A stretch of 64,000 nucleotides of DNA from Paraburkholderia sp. UYCP14C (GTDB taxonomy: Bacteria > Pseudomonadota > Gammaproteobacteria > Burkholderiales > Burkholderiaceae): contig NZ_SELS01000014.1 in NCBI RefSeq assembly GCF_004197395.1, positions 1-64,000 of the forward strand, in the 5' to 3' direction. The translations under genes and the position numbers were made by a program. The notes under the pieces were generated by a model. The model saw only the letters and a program-made list of their open reading frames with translations, was not told the origin of the DNA and searched no databases. This document shows positions 17,869 through 27,608 of this stretch, one piece after another (within the stretch, counting starts at the first letter, position 1; each line of letters begins with the position of its first letter).

Positions 17869-18611
17869 GCACCGTCCAATCGTTGAGCCCGCAGCTGGCA
17901 GCGAAGGTCGAGCGTCTCGACGCGCTGCTGGACTCGATCGCGACGCGTCACACGAACGTGAAGCTCGCGAGCAGCCTCGCGGCCGAAGACATGCTGCTCA
18001 CCCACGCGATCCTGTCGCGCGGCGTGAAGATCGGCATCTTTTCGCTGAACACCGGCCGTCTGCATGCGGAAACGCTCGGCATGCTGGACCGCGTGAAAGA
18101 GCGCTACGGCTACGACATCGAGCAGTTTCATCCGCAGGCGGCCGCGATCGAACAGTACGTGGGCGAACACGGCCTGAACGCATTCTACGAAAGCGTCGAG
18201 CTGCGCAAGCGCTGCTGCGAGATCCGCAAGGTCGAGCCGCTCAATCGCGCGCTCGCCGACGTCAGCGCCTGGGTGACCGGGCAGCGTCGCGAGCAGTCGG
18301 TCACCCGTGCCGAACTGCACGAGGAAGAGCACGACGGCGCGCGCAACATCGCCAAGTTCAATCCGCTCGCGGACTGGACCGAAGCCGACGTCTGGGATTA
18401 TCTTAAGGCGTTCGATGTGCCGGTCAATCCGTTGCATGCGCGTGGTTATCCGAGCATCGGCTGCGAACCGTGTACACGGGCGATCCGCCCCGGCGAAGAC
18501 AGCCGGGCGGGGCGCTGGTGGTGGGAGTCGCGCGATACGAAGGAATGCGGCTTGCATATCACGGCGATTACCCCGATTGCGGTCGAGCGCAACGAAAACG
18601 CGTCGGCCTGA
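17865..18611 (+). CDS. cysH: Assimilatory adenylyl-sulfate (APS) reductase
   Basis: A 248-residue PAPS/APS reductase. The catalytic cysteine is in ECGLH near the C-terminus. It also has the CC pair (KRCCEIRK) and the C-x-x-C of GCEPC, the four cysteines that bind a [4Fe-4S] cluster. That cluster marks the APS-reducing type as opposed to the PAPS-only E. coli type. It should convert APS to sulfite using thioredoxin or glutaredoxin. The absence of an APS kinase gene or a CysC fusion in this cluster agrees. Its ATG overlaps the DUF934 stop. Confidence 0.93.
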   Translation: MSTVQSLSPQLAAKVERLDALLDSIATRHTNVKLASSLAAEDMLLTHAILSRGVKIGIFSLNTGRLHAETLGMLDRVKERYGYDIEQFHPQAAAIEQYVGEHGLNAFYESVELRKRCCEIRKVEPLNRALADVSAWVTGQRREQSVTRAELHEEEHDGARNIAKFNPLADWTEADVWDYLKAFDVPVNPLHARGYPSIGCEPCTRAIRPGEDSRAGRWWWESRDTKECGLHITAITPIAVERNENASA

Positions 18612-18711
18612 GCGCCGCGCATAGAGCTTGCGGCGCAGTACCGCCGAAACCGATCTGAATACTTTCGTCCGGCGAGAAGCGCTTGCCGGACGAACCAACG
18701 AAGGACCCGCT

Positions 18712-19674
18712 ATGAGCACCACGCTCGATTCCGCTGTCAACGCTCCGCTTGCCAACACGGTCAACCGGATGGATCACCTCGATTGGCTCGAAGCCGAGTC
18801 GATTCACATCCTGCGCGAACTGGTCGCCGAATGCAGCAAGCCGGCGCTGCTGTTTTCGGGCGGCAAGGATTCCGTCGTGGTGCTCGCGCTCGCGTTGAAG
18901 GCCTTCGGCCTCGGCGCGAACCGCAAGACGCAGCTGCCGTTCCCGCTCGTGCATATCGACACCGGCCATAACTACGACGAAGTGATCGACTTCCGCGATC
19001 GCCGTGCGCAAGAAATCGGCGCGGAACTGGTGGTCGGCCATGTCGAGGATTCGATCAAGCGCGGCACCGTGCGTCTGCGTCGCGAAACGGATTCGCGCAA
19101 TGCCGCGCAAGCGGTCACGCTGCTCGAAACCATCGAGCAGTACGGCTACACCGCGATGATCGGCGGCGCGCGCCGCGACGAAGAAAAGGCCCGCGCGAAA
19201 GAGCGCATCTTCTCGTTCCGCGACGAATTCGGCCAGTGGGATCCGAAGGCACAGCGCCCGGAACTGTGGAGCCTGTACAACGCGCGTCTGCACAACGGCG
19301 AACACATGCGCGTGTTCCCGATCTCGAACTGGACCGAGCTCGACGTGTGGCAGTACATCGCGCGTGAACAGCTCGAACTGCCGTCGATCTACTACGCGCA
19401 CCAGCGCGAGATCGTGCGCCGCAACGGCCTGCTCGTGCCGGTCACGCCGCTCACGCCGATGCGCGAAGGCGAGACGAGCGAACAGGCGCTCGTGCGTTTC
19501 CGCACGGTCGGCGACATCAGCTGCACGTGCCCGGTGGAAAGCGACGCGGACGACGTCGAGAAGATCATCGCCGAAACGGCCGTCACCGAAATCACGGAAC
19601 GGGGCGCGACGCGGATGGACGATCAGGTGTCCGAGGCCGCGATGGAACAGCGTAAGAAGCAGGGTTATTTCTAA
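18712..19674 (+). CDS. cysD: Sulfate adenylyltransferase subunit 2
   Basis: A 320-residue N-type ATP pyrophosphatase subunit with the PP-loop LLFSGGKDSVV near residue 44 and GGARRDEEKARAKER further on. With CysN it activates sulfate to APS. The ATG at 18712 has AAGGA upstream; the open frame to 18628 reads through the intergenic segment and is rejected. It lies about 100 nt after cysH and 24 nt before cysN. Confidence 0.95.
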   Translation: MSTTLDSAVNAPLANTVNRMDHLDWLEAESIHILRELVAECSKPALLFSGGKDSVVVLALALKAFGLGANRKTQLPFPLVHIDTGHNYDEVIDFRDRRAQEIGAELVVGHVEDSIKRGTVRLRRETDSRNAAQAVTLLETIEQYGYTAMIGGARRDEEKARAKERIFSFRDEFGQWDPKAQRPELWSLYNARLHNGEHMRVFPISNWTELDVWQYIAREQLELPSIYYAHQREIVRRNGLLVPVTPLTPMREGETSEQALVRFRTVGDISCTCPVESDADDVEKIIAETAVTEITERGATRMDDQVSEAAMEQRKKQGYF

Positions 19675-19698
19675 GCACACGACGAGGGTAACGAAATC

Positions 19699-21015
19699 AT
19701 GAGCAGTATTCATCAACCAGAAGACCTCGGCGTGCTGCGTTTCATCACCGCGGGTAGCGTCGACGACGGCAAGAGCACGCTGATCGGCCGCCTGCTGTAC
19801 GACAGCAAGGCTGTGCTTTCCGACCAGCTGTCGGCGCTGTCGCGCGCGAAGAACAAGCGCACGGTCGGCGACGAAATCGATCTGTCGCTGTTGACCGACG
19901 GTCTCGAAGCCGAGCGCGAGCAGGGCATCACGATCGACGTCGCGTATCGCTACTTCGCGACCGCCAAGCGCAAGTTCATCATCGCCGATACGCCGGGCCA
20001 CGAGCAGTACACGCGCAACATGGTGACGGGTGCGTCGACCGCGCATGCGGCGATCATCCTCGTCGACGCGACGCGCGTCACGTTCGAGAACGGCGTCGCG
20101 CAACTGCTGCCGCAAACCAAGCGTCATAGCGCGATCGTCAAGCTGCTCGGTCTGCAGCACGTGATCGTCGCGATCAACAAGATGGACCTCGTCGACTACA
20201 GCGAAGCGCGCTTCAACGAGATCCGCGACTCCTATGTCGAGCTTGCGCGTCACCTCGGTCTGCAGGACGTGCGCTTCGTGCCGGTGTCGGCGCTGAAGGG
20301 CGACAACATCGTCACCGCCAGCGAGCGCATGCCGTGGTATGCGGGCCAGCCGCTGCTCGACGTGCTCGAAGCGCTGCCGGTCGAATCCGCGAGCGGCGAG
20401 GCGCTGCGCTTCCCGGTGCAGTGGGTCGCGCGCCAGGACGGCAGCCAGGCCGACGATTTCCGCGGCTACATGGGCCGCGTCGAATCGGGCGAAGTGAAGC
20501 TCGGCGACACGATCGTCGTGCTGCCGGCCAATCGTGAAGCGACCGTGGCCGAGATCATCGCGCCGGTGGTCGGCGGCACCGCGCAGGTGGACCGCGCGTT
20601 CGCCGGTCAGACGGTGACGATCCGTCTCGCCGAAGACGTCGACGTGTCGCGCGGCGACACCTTCGTGCTGCGCGAAGCGGCGCCGGAGCCGGCGAAGAAG
20701 CTCGAAGCGGACCTGTGCTGGTTCGACGACACGCCGCTGTCGACGCAGCGCAAGTATCTGCTGAAGCAGACCACCAACACGGTGTTCGCGAAGATCGGCG
20801 CGATCAAGGAAGTGCTCGACGTGCATACGCTGTCGCAGGCGACGGATCGCAAGGAACTGGCGATGAACGACATCGGTCGTGTCGCGCTGACCTTGCAGAA
20901 GCCGCTCGTGTGCGACGCGTACGACGCGCATCAGGGCACCGGCGCGTTCGTGCTGATCGACGAGGCGACCAACCACACGGTCGCGGCCGGCATGATCCGG
21001 GCGTTTTCCGCCTGA
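19699..21015 (+). CDS. cysN: Sulfate adenylyltransferase subunit 1 (GTPase)
   Basis: A 438-residue translation-factor-type GTPase. It has the G1 motif GSVDDGKST (about residues 15-23), G3 DTPGHEQYTRN and G4 NKMD, followed by two beta-barrel domains. GTP hydrolysis drives CysD-catalysed sulfate adenylylation. It is shorter than NodQ-type CysNC fusions and has no APS kinase domain at the C-terminus, consistent with direct APS reduction by the CysH encoded upstream. It is somewhat shorter than the E. coli protein. Confidence 0.95.
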   Translation: MSSIHQPEDLGVLRFITAGSVDDGKSTLIGRLLYDSKAVLSDQLSALSRAKNKRTVGDEIDLSLLTDGLEAEREQGITIDVAYRYFATAKRKFIIADTPGHEQYTRNMVTGASTAHAAIILVDATRVTFENGVAQLLPQTKRHSAIVKLLGLQHVIVAINKMDLVDYSEARFNEIRDSYVELARHLGLQDVRFVPVSALKGDNIVTASERMPWYAGQPLLDVLEALPVESASGEALRFPVQWVARQDGSQADDFRGYMGRVESGEVKLGDTIVVLPANREATVAEIIAPVVGGTAQVDRAFAGQTVTIRLAEDVDVSRGDTFVLREAAPEPAKKLEADLCWFDDTPLSTQRKYLLKQTTNTVFAKIGAIKEVLDVHTLSQATDRKELAMNDIGRVALTLQKPLVCDAYDAHQGTGAFVLIDEATNHTVAAGMIRAFSA

Positions 21016-21040
21016 GCACGTCGCTCCAACCAACAGGTCG

Positions 21041-21802
21041 ATGTCAATGGGTAAGGTTTATCTGATCGGCGCGGGACCCGGTGCCGCGGACCTGATTACG
21101 GTGCGCGGCGCGCGGCTGCTCGGCGCCGCCGACGTCGTGCTGCACGACGCGCTGGTCGAGCCGGCGATGCTCGACTACGCGCCCGCGCGCGCGAAGCGCA
21201 TTGCGGTCGGCAAGCGCTGCGGCCAGCTCTCGACGGCCCAGCAGTTCATCAACAAGCAGATCGTCGACGCGGCTTTGGAGCACGACGTGGTCGTGCGTTT
21301 GAAGGGCGGCGATCCGATGCTGTTCGGCCGCGCCGACGAAGAGATGCGTGCGCTCGAAGCCGCGGGCATCGAGTATGAAGTCGTGCCGGGCATCACCGCC
21401 GCGCTGGCCAGCGCAGCCACGCTCAAGCGTTCGCTGACGCTGCGCGGCGTGTCGCGCAGCGTCGCGCTCGCGACGTTCAGCCGCGCACCCGGTTCCGACG
21501 AGATCCGCGAGCAGGTCAACGCCGATTCGCTGGTGTTCTACATGGGCCGTGACAGCGGCGTCGAGATCGCGCAGCAACTGATCGATGCCGGCAAGCCCGC
21601 GGCGACGCCCGTGGCGATCGTCGAGGCGTGCAGCACGCCGCGCGAACGCATGCTGACGCTGACACTGGAAGATCTTGCGAACGGCGAAGCGCAGCGCTGG
21701 GTCGATGCGTCGCAGCCGAGTTTGTTGATGATCGGCGAGGCGTTCGCGGCGCGGCAGAGCGAGGCGACGCGCTCGTCGAATGGGCTGCTGGTCGCAGCCT
21801 GA
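21041..21802 (+). CDS. cobA: Uroporphyrinogen-III C-methyltransferase
   Basis: A 253-residue SUMT with the family motifs VYLIGAGPGAADLITVRGARLL (residues 5-26), the DALV loop, and VVRLKGGDPMLFGR. It makes precorrin-2 from uroporphyrinogen III with two SAM. Placed last in the sulfur operon, it mainly supplies siroheme to CysI. It lacks the dehydrogenase/chelatase domain of CysG, so those steps need other proteins, and a CbiX chelatase is encoded convergently next door. ATG at 21041 or 21047 could start it. Confidence 0.92.
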   Translation: MSMGKVYLIGAGPGAADLITVRGARLLGAADVVLHDALVEPAMLDYAPARAKRIAVGKRCGQLSTAQQFINKQIVDAALEHDVVVRLKGGDPMLFGRADEEMRALEAAGIEYEVVPGITAALASAATLKRSLTLRGVSRSVALATFSRAPGSDEIREQVNADSLVFYMGRDSGVEIAQQLIDAGKPAATPVAIVEACSTPRERMLTLTLEDLANGEAQRWVDASQPSLLMIGEAFAARQSEATRSSNGLLVAA

Positions 21803-21845
21803 CACTCCCCGGCAGCGGTGAATCTGAGCCACCAGAACGAATAGA

Positions 21846-22226
21846 TCAGACTTGCCGCAAGCAATACTGCGCAAGCGCATCCAGCACCGAATCATCCTCA
21901 CCCACGGCCACCGCGCAGCGAATCTCGACACCGGGATGCGCGGCGCGGCATCGATCGACGATCGCGGGCAAATCCTGGCGGATATGTCCGCCTTGCCCGA
22001 AGAACACCGGCACCACGGTGATCGCACCGCAACCTTGCGTGACGAGTTGCGCGACGGCCGTCGGCAGGTCGGGTTCCATCAGTTCGAGAAACGCAAGTGT
22101 GACCGCCTGCGCTTCGCCCGTCGCCGCGCGCGCCGCGCGCAGCTTGTCGGCGAGCCGTTCGAACGGCTCGCGCCAGCGCGCATCGCGCGCGCCGTGGCCA
22201 AACAGAATCAGTCCGTGCATAGCCAT
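21846..22226 (-). CDS. cbiX: Short CbiX-type sirohydrochlorin chelatase
   Basis: A 126-residue protein starting MAMHGLILFGHGARDARW; the His in FGHGARD is the metal-handling residue of the CbiX/SirB family. A second conserved part is VVPVFFGQGGHIRQDLP, with its histidine. The length matches the small single-domain CbiX(S) form. It would insert Fe2+ or Co2+ into sirohydrochlorin. Position next to cobA favours the iron route to siroheme, but the cobalamin cluster 13 kb away makes a cobalt role possible too. Confidence 0.88.
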   Translation of the reverse strand: MAMHGLILFGHGARDARWREPFERLADKLRAARAATGEAQAVTLAFLELMEPDLPTAVAQLVTQGCGAITVVPVFFGQGGHIRQDLPAIVDRCRAAHPGVEIRCAVAVGEDDSVLDALAQYCLRQV

Positions 22227-22264
22227 CGCGTCAGCTCCTGACGATGCCCGTCAACGCCCGGGCC

Positions 22265-23413
22265 TTAGTGCCGGTCGACCCACTTCAACCCGACGAGCCC
22301 GAGCACCAGGTAGACGAGCCCCGGCGTCGCCGCGGTCAGAGGCGCGGGCCAGGTATTGAGCGTGCCGATGTGCGAGAACAGCGTGTTGAACAGCTGGAAG
22401 CTCATGCCGAGCATGATGCCGCCGAACACCTTCACGCCGACCACGCCCGCGCGCGTATGCAGATACGCGAACGGCAAAGACAGCACCAGCATCACGAACA
22501 CCGCGAACGGATAGAGCACCTTGCGCCACAGCGCGATTTCATAGCGTTGCGTGTCCTGATGGTTTTCGGTCAGATGCTGGATATAGCGGAACAGATTGAA
22601 CATCGACATGCGGTCCGGCGACACCAGCAGCACCGACAGAATCTGCGGCGTCAGTTCCGAGCGCAGCGAATACTCGGGCAGCGTGACCTGATTCGCGCGA
22701 TAAACCGGATTGAGCGCATCGGCCGGCGTGTTAGGAGCGGGGGCCACGTCAAGCAGCTGCGTGTCGGTCACGCCGGTCAACAGCCAGTGGCCCGGCGGCT
22801 GATAGCGGCCGCTTTGCGCAATACGAACGTTCGACAGACGGAACTTCGAGTCGAACTCGTAGATACGCACGTTGCTGATCGTCGCGTCGGGCTTCAGCTC
22901 GCCGACGTTGACGAAGCGCGTGACCTGTTCGCCGTCGGCGCGCTCGGTCAGCGTGTCCTTGACCCACACGCCCGACTGGAAGTTGGTCGACACCGACGAG
23001 CCGAGCGCCTCGAGCCGTACACGCTCGGACAGCTGATCGGTGTACGGGCCGACCACTTCGCCGATCAGATAGGTGACGATCACGAGCGGAATGCCGATCT
23101 TCAACAGCGAGCGCAGCGCCTGATTCGTCGCGAGGCCCGACACGCGGAAGATCGTGTATTCGGAGTTCGCCGCCATCTGTGCGAACACGTAGATCGCGCT
23201 GATCAGCGCCGCGACCGGAATGATTTCGTAGAAACGCGACGGCGTTTGCAGCGCGACGCGCAGCACCGCGTACTGAAACTTGTAGTTGCCGTGGCCGACC
23301 GAATTCAGCTCATTGATCAGGTCGAAGAAGAAGAACAGACCCGAGAATGCAAACAGGATGAAGACGAACGTGAGGTAGATCTGACGCGCGAAGTACCTTT
23401 CATAAATGCGCAT
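22265..23413 (-). CDS. lptG: LPS export ABC transporter permease LptG
   Basis: A 382-residue inner-membrane protein with three N-terminal helices, a large periplasmic beta-jellyroll region (about residues 130-270), and three C-terminal helices, as in the YjgP/YjgQ family. The start MRIYERYFARQIYLTF is typical for LptG. With LptF and LptB it extracts lipopolysaccharide from the inner membrane and passes it to LptC. It lies 3 nt downstream of lptF and they are clearly one operon. Confidence 0.95.
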   Translation of the reverse strand: MRIYERYFARQIYLTFVFILFAFSGLFFFFDLINELNSVGHGNYKFQYAVLRVALQTPSRFYEIIPVAALISAIYVFAQMAANSEYTIFRVSGLATNQALRSLLKIGIPLVIVTYLIGEVVGPYTDQLSERVRLEALGSSVSTNFQSGVWVKDTLTERADGEQVTRFVNVGELKPDATISNVRIYEFDSKFRLSNVRIAQSGRYQPPGHWLLTGVTDTQLLDVAPAPNTPADALNPVYRANQVTLPEYSLRSELTPQILSVLLVSPDRMSMFNLFRYIQHLTENHQDTQRYEIALWRKVLYPFAVFVMLVLSLPFAYLHTRAGVVGVKVFGGIMLGMSFQLFNTLFSHIGTLNTWPAPLTAATPGLVYLVLGLVGLKWVDRH

Positions 23414-23416
23414 CGG

Positions 23417-24514
23417 TCAGGCTCCCTGCGAACGGCTGAACATGGCACGCGTGAACAGCGGCCGGTTGCGCACGCGCATCCAGAAGATGAACGCGACGAT
23501 TCCAAGCACGATCACGTGCAGGATCACGAGCCCGACGCCGAACGACATCTTGCCTTGCTCGATCCATGACTGCACGACGTTCAGCAGATTCGAATAGGTG
23601 AGGTAGATCAACACGGCCATCACGAGGTTGATCGTGCGGCTGCGCCGCGGGTTCTGGTGAGCGAGCGGAATCGCGAGCAGCATCAGGTTGATCGCGATCA
23701 ACGGCAGGCCCGCACGCCACGCGAATTCGGCGAGGTTCTCCTTGGTCGGATTGCGCAGCAGCGTGAGCGTCGGCAAGCCGGTGGTGGTCGGCGTATTGAC
23801 GACCGGCTGGCTCTGGATCTTCACGCCGTAGCGCTCGAACTCCATGATGCGGAAATCAGGGTGGCCCGGCTCGCCGTCGTAGCGGCGGCCGTTTTCCAGC
23901 ACGACGAAGCGGTCGCCGTTCTTGTGCGTCTCGACGTGGCCGTTCTTCGACACCACGACGTTGACCTTGCCGCCCTCGGTACTCGTCACGAACACGTTTT
24001 CCACGTGCCCCTGGTCGGGCGACATCTTCTCGATGAAGAACACGCGATGCGTGGTCGGCGATTCGCGAAACTGCCCGGGCGCGAGCAGCGAGACTTCGTC
24101 GCGCTGCTGGAAGCGCGCGCGGATCAGCTTGCTCTGCTGGTTCGACCACGGCCAGCCGATGAACACGAAGAACATGATCAGGATGATGATCGGCGTGGCG
24201 AAAATGCCGATCGGTTTGATGAATTGCGTGAGACTCACGCCCGAGGACAGCCACACGACCATCTCGGAGTCCTTGTACCAGCGCGTGAGGACGAACAGGA
24301 TCGACACGAACAGCGTCGCGACGAGCATGATGGCCAGATAGCCGATCACGGTGAGGCCGATCAGGACCAGCACGTCGCGCGGATCGATCTCACCCGAGGC
24401 CGCGAAGCCGACGATGCGGATCATCATCGTCGTCAGCACGAGCGTGAGGAGAACCATGAACACGGCGCCAGCCGTGTACGCGAGTTCGCGCTGGAGGGAG
24501 CGTTCAAAGATCAT
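23417..24514 (-). CDS. lptF: LPS export ABC transporter permease LptF
   Basis: A 365-residue YjgP/YjgQ-family permease beginning [23 protein letters not shown], with the same three-plus-three helix layout around a periplasmic domain. It pairs with LptG in the LptB2FG complex. The operon is divergent from pepA across 137 bp, an arrangement conserved in many proteobacteria. The shared spacer must hold the promoters of both. Confidence 0.95.
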   Translation of the reverse strand: MIFERSLQRELAYTAGAVFMVLLTLVLTTMMIRIVGFAASGEIDPRDVLVLIGLTVIGYLAIMLVATLFVSILFVLTRWYKDSEMVVWLSSGVSLTQFIKPIGIFATPIIILIMFFVFIGWPWSNQQSKLIRARFQQRDEVSLLAPGQFRESPTTHRVFFIEKMSPDQGHVENVFVTSTEGGKVNVVVSKNGHVETHKNGDRFVVLENGRRYDGEPGHPDFRIMEFERYGVKIQSQPVVNTPTTTGLPTLTLLRNPTKENLAEFAWRAGLPLIAINLMLLAIPLAHQNPRRSRTINLVMAVLIYLTYSNLLNVVQSWIEQGKMSFGVGLVILHVIVLGIVAFIFWMRVRNRPLFTRAMFSRSQGA

Positions 24515-24651
24515 TATTGATGACGAGAGGGGGCGCTCACAGCGACGCGCGGGTTCGGTCCCGTCACGCCTCCGGTGCAGCCGCCGCGGGAAAAATAGCG
24601 GATAATTGCGGCTTTCATCCTAAGCCCAGATTTTATCCGAGGACAAGCGCG

Positions 24652-26163
24652 ATGGACTTTAGCATAAAAGCCTGTGATTGGACCAAAGGCTCGACGAACG
24701 GTTTCCTGACCGGGAAATCCGATTGCATCGTGATCGGCGTGTTCGAGTCGCAAACGCTGTCGGGCGCCGCGCTGGAGATCGACGCGGCCACCAAGGGCCT
24801 GCTCACGCGCATCATCAAGGCGGGCGACATGGACGGCAAAGCGGGTACCACGCTGTTCCTGCACGAAGTGTCCGGCATCGGCGCGTCGCGCGTGCTGCTC
24901 GTCGGCCTCGGCAAACAGGATGCTTTCAGCCAGAAAGCTTACGGCGAGGCGGTCCGCGCCGCATGGCGCGCGCTGCTCGGCACGAAGATCGTGCAGGTCA
25001 CGTTCACCCTCGCGCAACTGCCGGTGCTCGAACGCACGGCCGACTGGTGCGTGCGCGCCGCGATCCTCGCGCTGCGCGAGCTGACCTACCGCTTCACGCA
25101 GATGAAAAGCAAGGCGGACAACACGCCGCGCGCGCTGAAGCGCATCGTGTTCAGCGTCAACACCGGCGACGAGAAGGCGACCAAGCTCGCGGCCAAGCAG
25201 GGCGCCGCGCTTGCCAACGGCATGGACCTGACGCGCGACCTCGGCAATCTGCCGAGCAATGTCTGCACGCCGACCTATCTGGCGAACACCGCGAAGAAGC
25301 TCGCGAAAGACTGGAAGCTGAAGGTCGAAGTGCTCGGCGAGAAGCAGTGCGAAGCGCTGAAGATGGGCTCGTTCCTGTCGGTCACCGCGGGCGCGGTCGA
25401 GCCGGCGCAGTTCATCGTGCTGCAGTATCAGGGCGCCGCCGTGAAGGCCGCGCCGGTCGTGCTGGTCGGCAAGGGCGTCACGTTCGACACGGGCGGCATC
25501 TCGCTGAAGCCGGGCGAGGGCATGGACGAGATGAAGTACGACATGTGCGGCGCGGGCTCGGTGCTCGGCACGCTGCGCGCGGTCGCCGAGATGGGCCTGA
25601 AGATCAACGTGGTCGGCATCATCCCGGCCGTCGAGAACATGCCGTCGGGCACGGCCACCAAGCCGGGCGACATCGTCACCAGCATGAAGGGCATCACGAT
25701 CGAGGTGCTGAACACCGACGCCGAAGGCCGCCTGATCCTGTGCGACGCGCTCACCTACGCTGAGCGTTTCAAGCCGGCCGCGGTGGTCGACATCGCGACG
25801 CTGACGGGCGCCTGCATCATCGCGCTCGGCCATCACAACAGCGGCCTGTTCTCGAAAGACGACGCGCTCGCGGGCGAACTGCTCGACGCGTCGCGCGAAG
25901 CGGCGGACCCGGCATGGCGCCTGCCGCTCGACGACGAGTATCAGGATCAGCTGAAGTCGAACTTCGCGGACGTCGCGAACATCGGCGGGCGTCCGGCGGG
26001 CAGCGTGACCGCTGCGTGCTTCCTGTCGCGCTTCACGGATGCGTACCCGTGGGCGCACCTCGACATCGCGGGCACCGCGTGGAAGAGCGGCGCGGCGAAG
26101 GGCGCGACGGGTCGTCCGGTGCCGCTGCTCGCGCAGTTCCTGATCGACCGCGCCGGCCAATGA
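24652..26163 (+). CDS. pepA: Leucyl aminopeptidase (M17)
   Basis: A 503-residue M17 aminopeptidase. The C-terminal catalytic domain carries [16 protein letters not shown] with metal-binding Lys and Asp, and the signature NTDAEGR, with Asp and Glu as zinc or manganese ligands. It removes N-terminal residues, preferring leucine. In E. coli the homologue also binds DNA in site-specific recombination and carAB control; that extra role is not testable here. The ATG at 24652 is chosen because [10 protein letters not shown] begins the conserved N-terminal domain and AGGA lies upstream. holC follows. Confidence 0.95.
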   Translation: MDFSIKACDWTKGSTNGFLTGKSDCIVIGVFESQTLSGAALEIDAATKGLLTRIIKAGDMDGKAGTTLFLHEVSGIGASRVLLVGLGKQDAFSQKAYGEAVRAAWRALLGTKIVQVTFTLAQLPVLERTADWCVRAAILALRELTYRFTQMKSKADNTPRALKRIVFSVNTGDEKATKLAAKQGAALANGMDLTRDLGNLPSNVCTPTYLANTAKKLAKDWKLKVEVLGEKQCEALKMGSFLSVTAGAVEPAQFIVLQYQGAAVKAAPVVLVGKGVTFDTGGISLKPGEGMDEMKYDMCGAGSVLGTLRAVAEMGLKINVVGIIPAVENMPSGTATKPGDIVTSMKGITIEVLNTDAEGRLILCDALTYAERFKPAAVVDIATLTGACIIALGHHNSGLFSKDDALAGELLDASREAADPAWRLPLDDEYQDQLKSNFADVANIGGRPAGSVTAACFLSRFTDAYPWAHLDIAGTAWKSGAAKGATGRPVPLLAQFLIDRAGQ

Positions 26164-26215
26164 CGCAGTCCAGTAAGCGCGCACACGGCGCGCGTCGAGC
26201 GGGGCGGAGCGGCCG

Positions 26216-26632
26216 ATGACGAGAATCGACTTTCACTCGAACGTCGGCGATTCGCTGCTGTACGCGTGCCGCCTCGTGCGCAAGGCGTATCTGGCAGGCC
26301 AGCCGCTCGTCGTGCTGGCCGAGCCCGCGCGCCTACGCGCGTTCGACGAAATGCTGTGGACCTTCTCGCCCCTCGACTTCGTGCCGCACTGCATGGCGGG
26401 CACGCCGCTCGCCGCCGACACGCCCGTCGTGCTGACCTCGAATCTCGACGACGCGCCGCATCATCAGGTGCTGCTGAATCTGGGCGTAACGGTGCCGGCG
26501 CAGTTCGCGCGCTTCGAAAGGTTGCTCGAAGTGGTCGGTAACGCACACGAGGAACTCGCTGCGGGCCGCGAGCGCTATCGCTTCTATCGCGATCGCGGCT
26601 ATGCTTTGAACAACTACAAGCAGGGCGGCTAG
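26216..26632 (+). CDS. holC: DNA polymerase III subunit chi
   Basis: A 138-residue protein with the HolC fold (TRIDFHSNVGDSLLYACRLVRKAY, then DEMLWTFSPLDFVPHC and LTSNLDD). Chi binds psi and single-strand binding protein, linking the clamp loader to SSB at the replication fork. GGAG precedes the ATG. It follows pepA by about 50 nt, a widely conserved pair, and the DUF2486 gene comes next. Confidence 0.93.
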   Translation: MTRIDFHSNVGDSLLYACRLVRKAYLAGQPLVVLAEPARLRAFDEMLWTFSPLDFVPHCMAGTPLAADTPVVLTSNLDDAPHHQVLLNLGVTVPAQFARFERLLEVVGNAHEELAAGRERYRFYRDRGYALNNYKQGG

Positions 26633-26729
26633 TTTCGTTCCGCTGCGCGTCGGGGCCGACGAACGTCGAGCCCATCGGGGCACGCATCATGCAGACCGCC
26701 TTGGCTTCGACTCAAACACGGAGAGCCAC

Positions 26730-27545
26730 GTGTCCGATCCCCACGACAATTCGATCCCAATCCTGAACGAGGTCCTCGTGCCGGGCCGCGCGCACGAGAC
26801 GCGCGAGGCGTCGGACGAGGCCGCCGGGCCCGCTCCCCAACCGGGCGCCGAGCCCGCACCCCCGTCCACCACGCAACCGGCGGCGCACGAGCCTGCATTG
26901 CGCAGCGAGCCTGCGTTCGTGCCGCCGGCCGCGCGTCAGGCCGAACCGACGCTTGCGCCCGAGCCGGTCCTTGCGCCACAGCCGGTGCCCACACCCGAGC
27001 AACTGAGTTCACCGGAGCCCGTGTTCGTGCCGGAGCCGCTGCCGACGCGTGAAGCGGCGCCCGCGGCTGAGCATGAGCCTCTCGCGCAGGCCGGGTTTCA
27101 TCAGCCGCGCGTCGCCGATCACACGCACGCGAGAAAACACGCGCGGCCGCATCACGGCATTCATGCGCGACATGGGCGTGACGACCTGCATGAGGACGTC
27201 GAGGTGTCGCCCGGCGTATTCGATCGAACCGAGCCGTTCATCCCGCTCGAAGCCGGCTCGACCGTACCGCCGGATCTCGACCATGAAAGCGCGCACGAAG
27301 CCGCTGCCGCTGAGCCCCCACTCGACGCGGACGCGATCGCCGCAAGTCTGCATGGACGCTTCCAGAGTTTTCTGACGGGCGAGGGGCAAGGCATCATCGA
27401 GGCGCGTTGCCGCGATGCAGTGCAGCAGCATACGAGCCTGCTCGTGAGTCAGATCACGCGCGAAGTCGCGCAGACGCTCGAAGCCGAGATGACCGATTGG
27501 GTACGCGAAGCGGTGGAAGAAGAAATCGCGCGGCGCTCGCGTTGA
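26730..27545 (+). CDS. DUF2486-family proline/glutamate-rich protein
   Basis: A 271-residue protein starting at GTG (ACGGAGAG upstream). The first 30 residues (SIPILNEVLVPG) and last 80 or so (HGRFQSFLTGEGQGIIEARCRDAVQ...) look folded. The middle 150 residues are low-complexity, with repeated EP, PEP and EPVxxPEP patterns and a His-rich stretch. This is the DUF2486 type found in Burkholderiaceae after holC. No function is known. The C-terminal amphipathic helices could mediate self-association. No signal peptide is visible. Confidence 0.8.
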   Translation: MSDPHDNSIPILNEVLVPGRAHETREASDEAAGPAPQPGAEPAPPSTTQPAAHEPALRSEPAFVPPAARQAEPTLAPEPVLAPQPVPTPEQLSSPEPVFVPEPLPTREAAPAAEHEPLAQAGFHQPRVADHTHARKHARPHHGIHARHGRDDLHEDVEVSPGVFDRTEPFIPLEAGSTVPPDLDHESAHEAAAAEPPLDADAIAASLHGRFQSFLTGEGQGIIEARCRDAVQQHTSLLVSQITREVAQTLEAEMTDWVREAVEEEIARRSR

Positions 27546-27608
27546 TGCCGCCCATTGAAGGCCGCGTTCGAGTCGCGCGCGGACTTCATCGGCGACACGA
27601 GACTTCCG

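Noticed and set aside
18568-21033. 821-residue minus-strand open frame opposite cysD/cysN
   Set aside because: It is an antisense shadow of cysD and cysN with shadow-type composition and no start signal.
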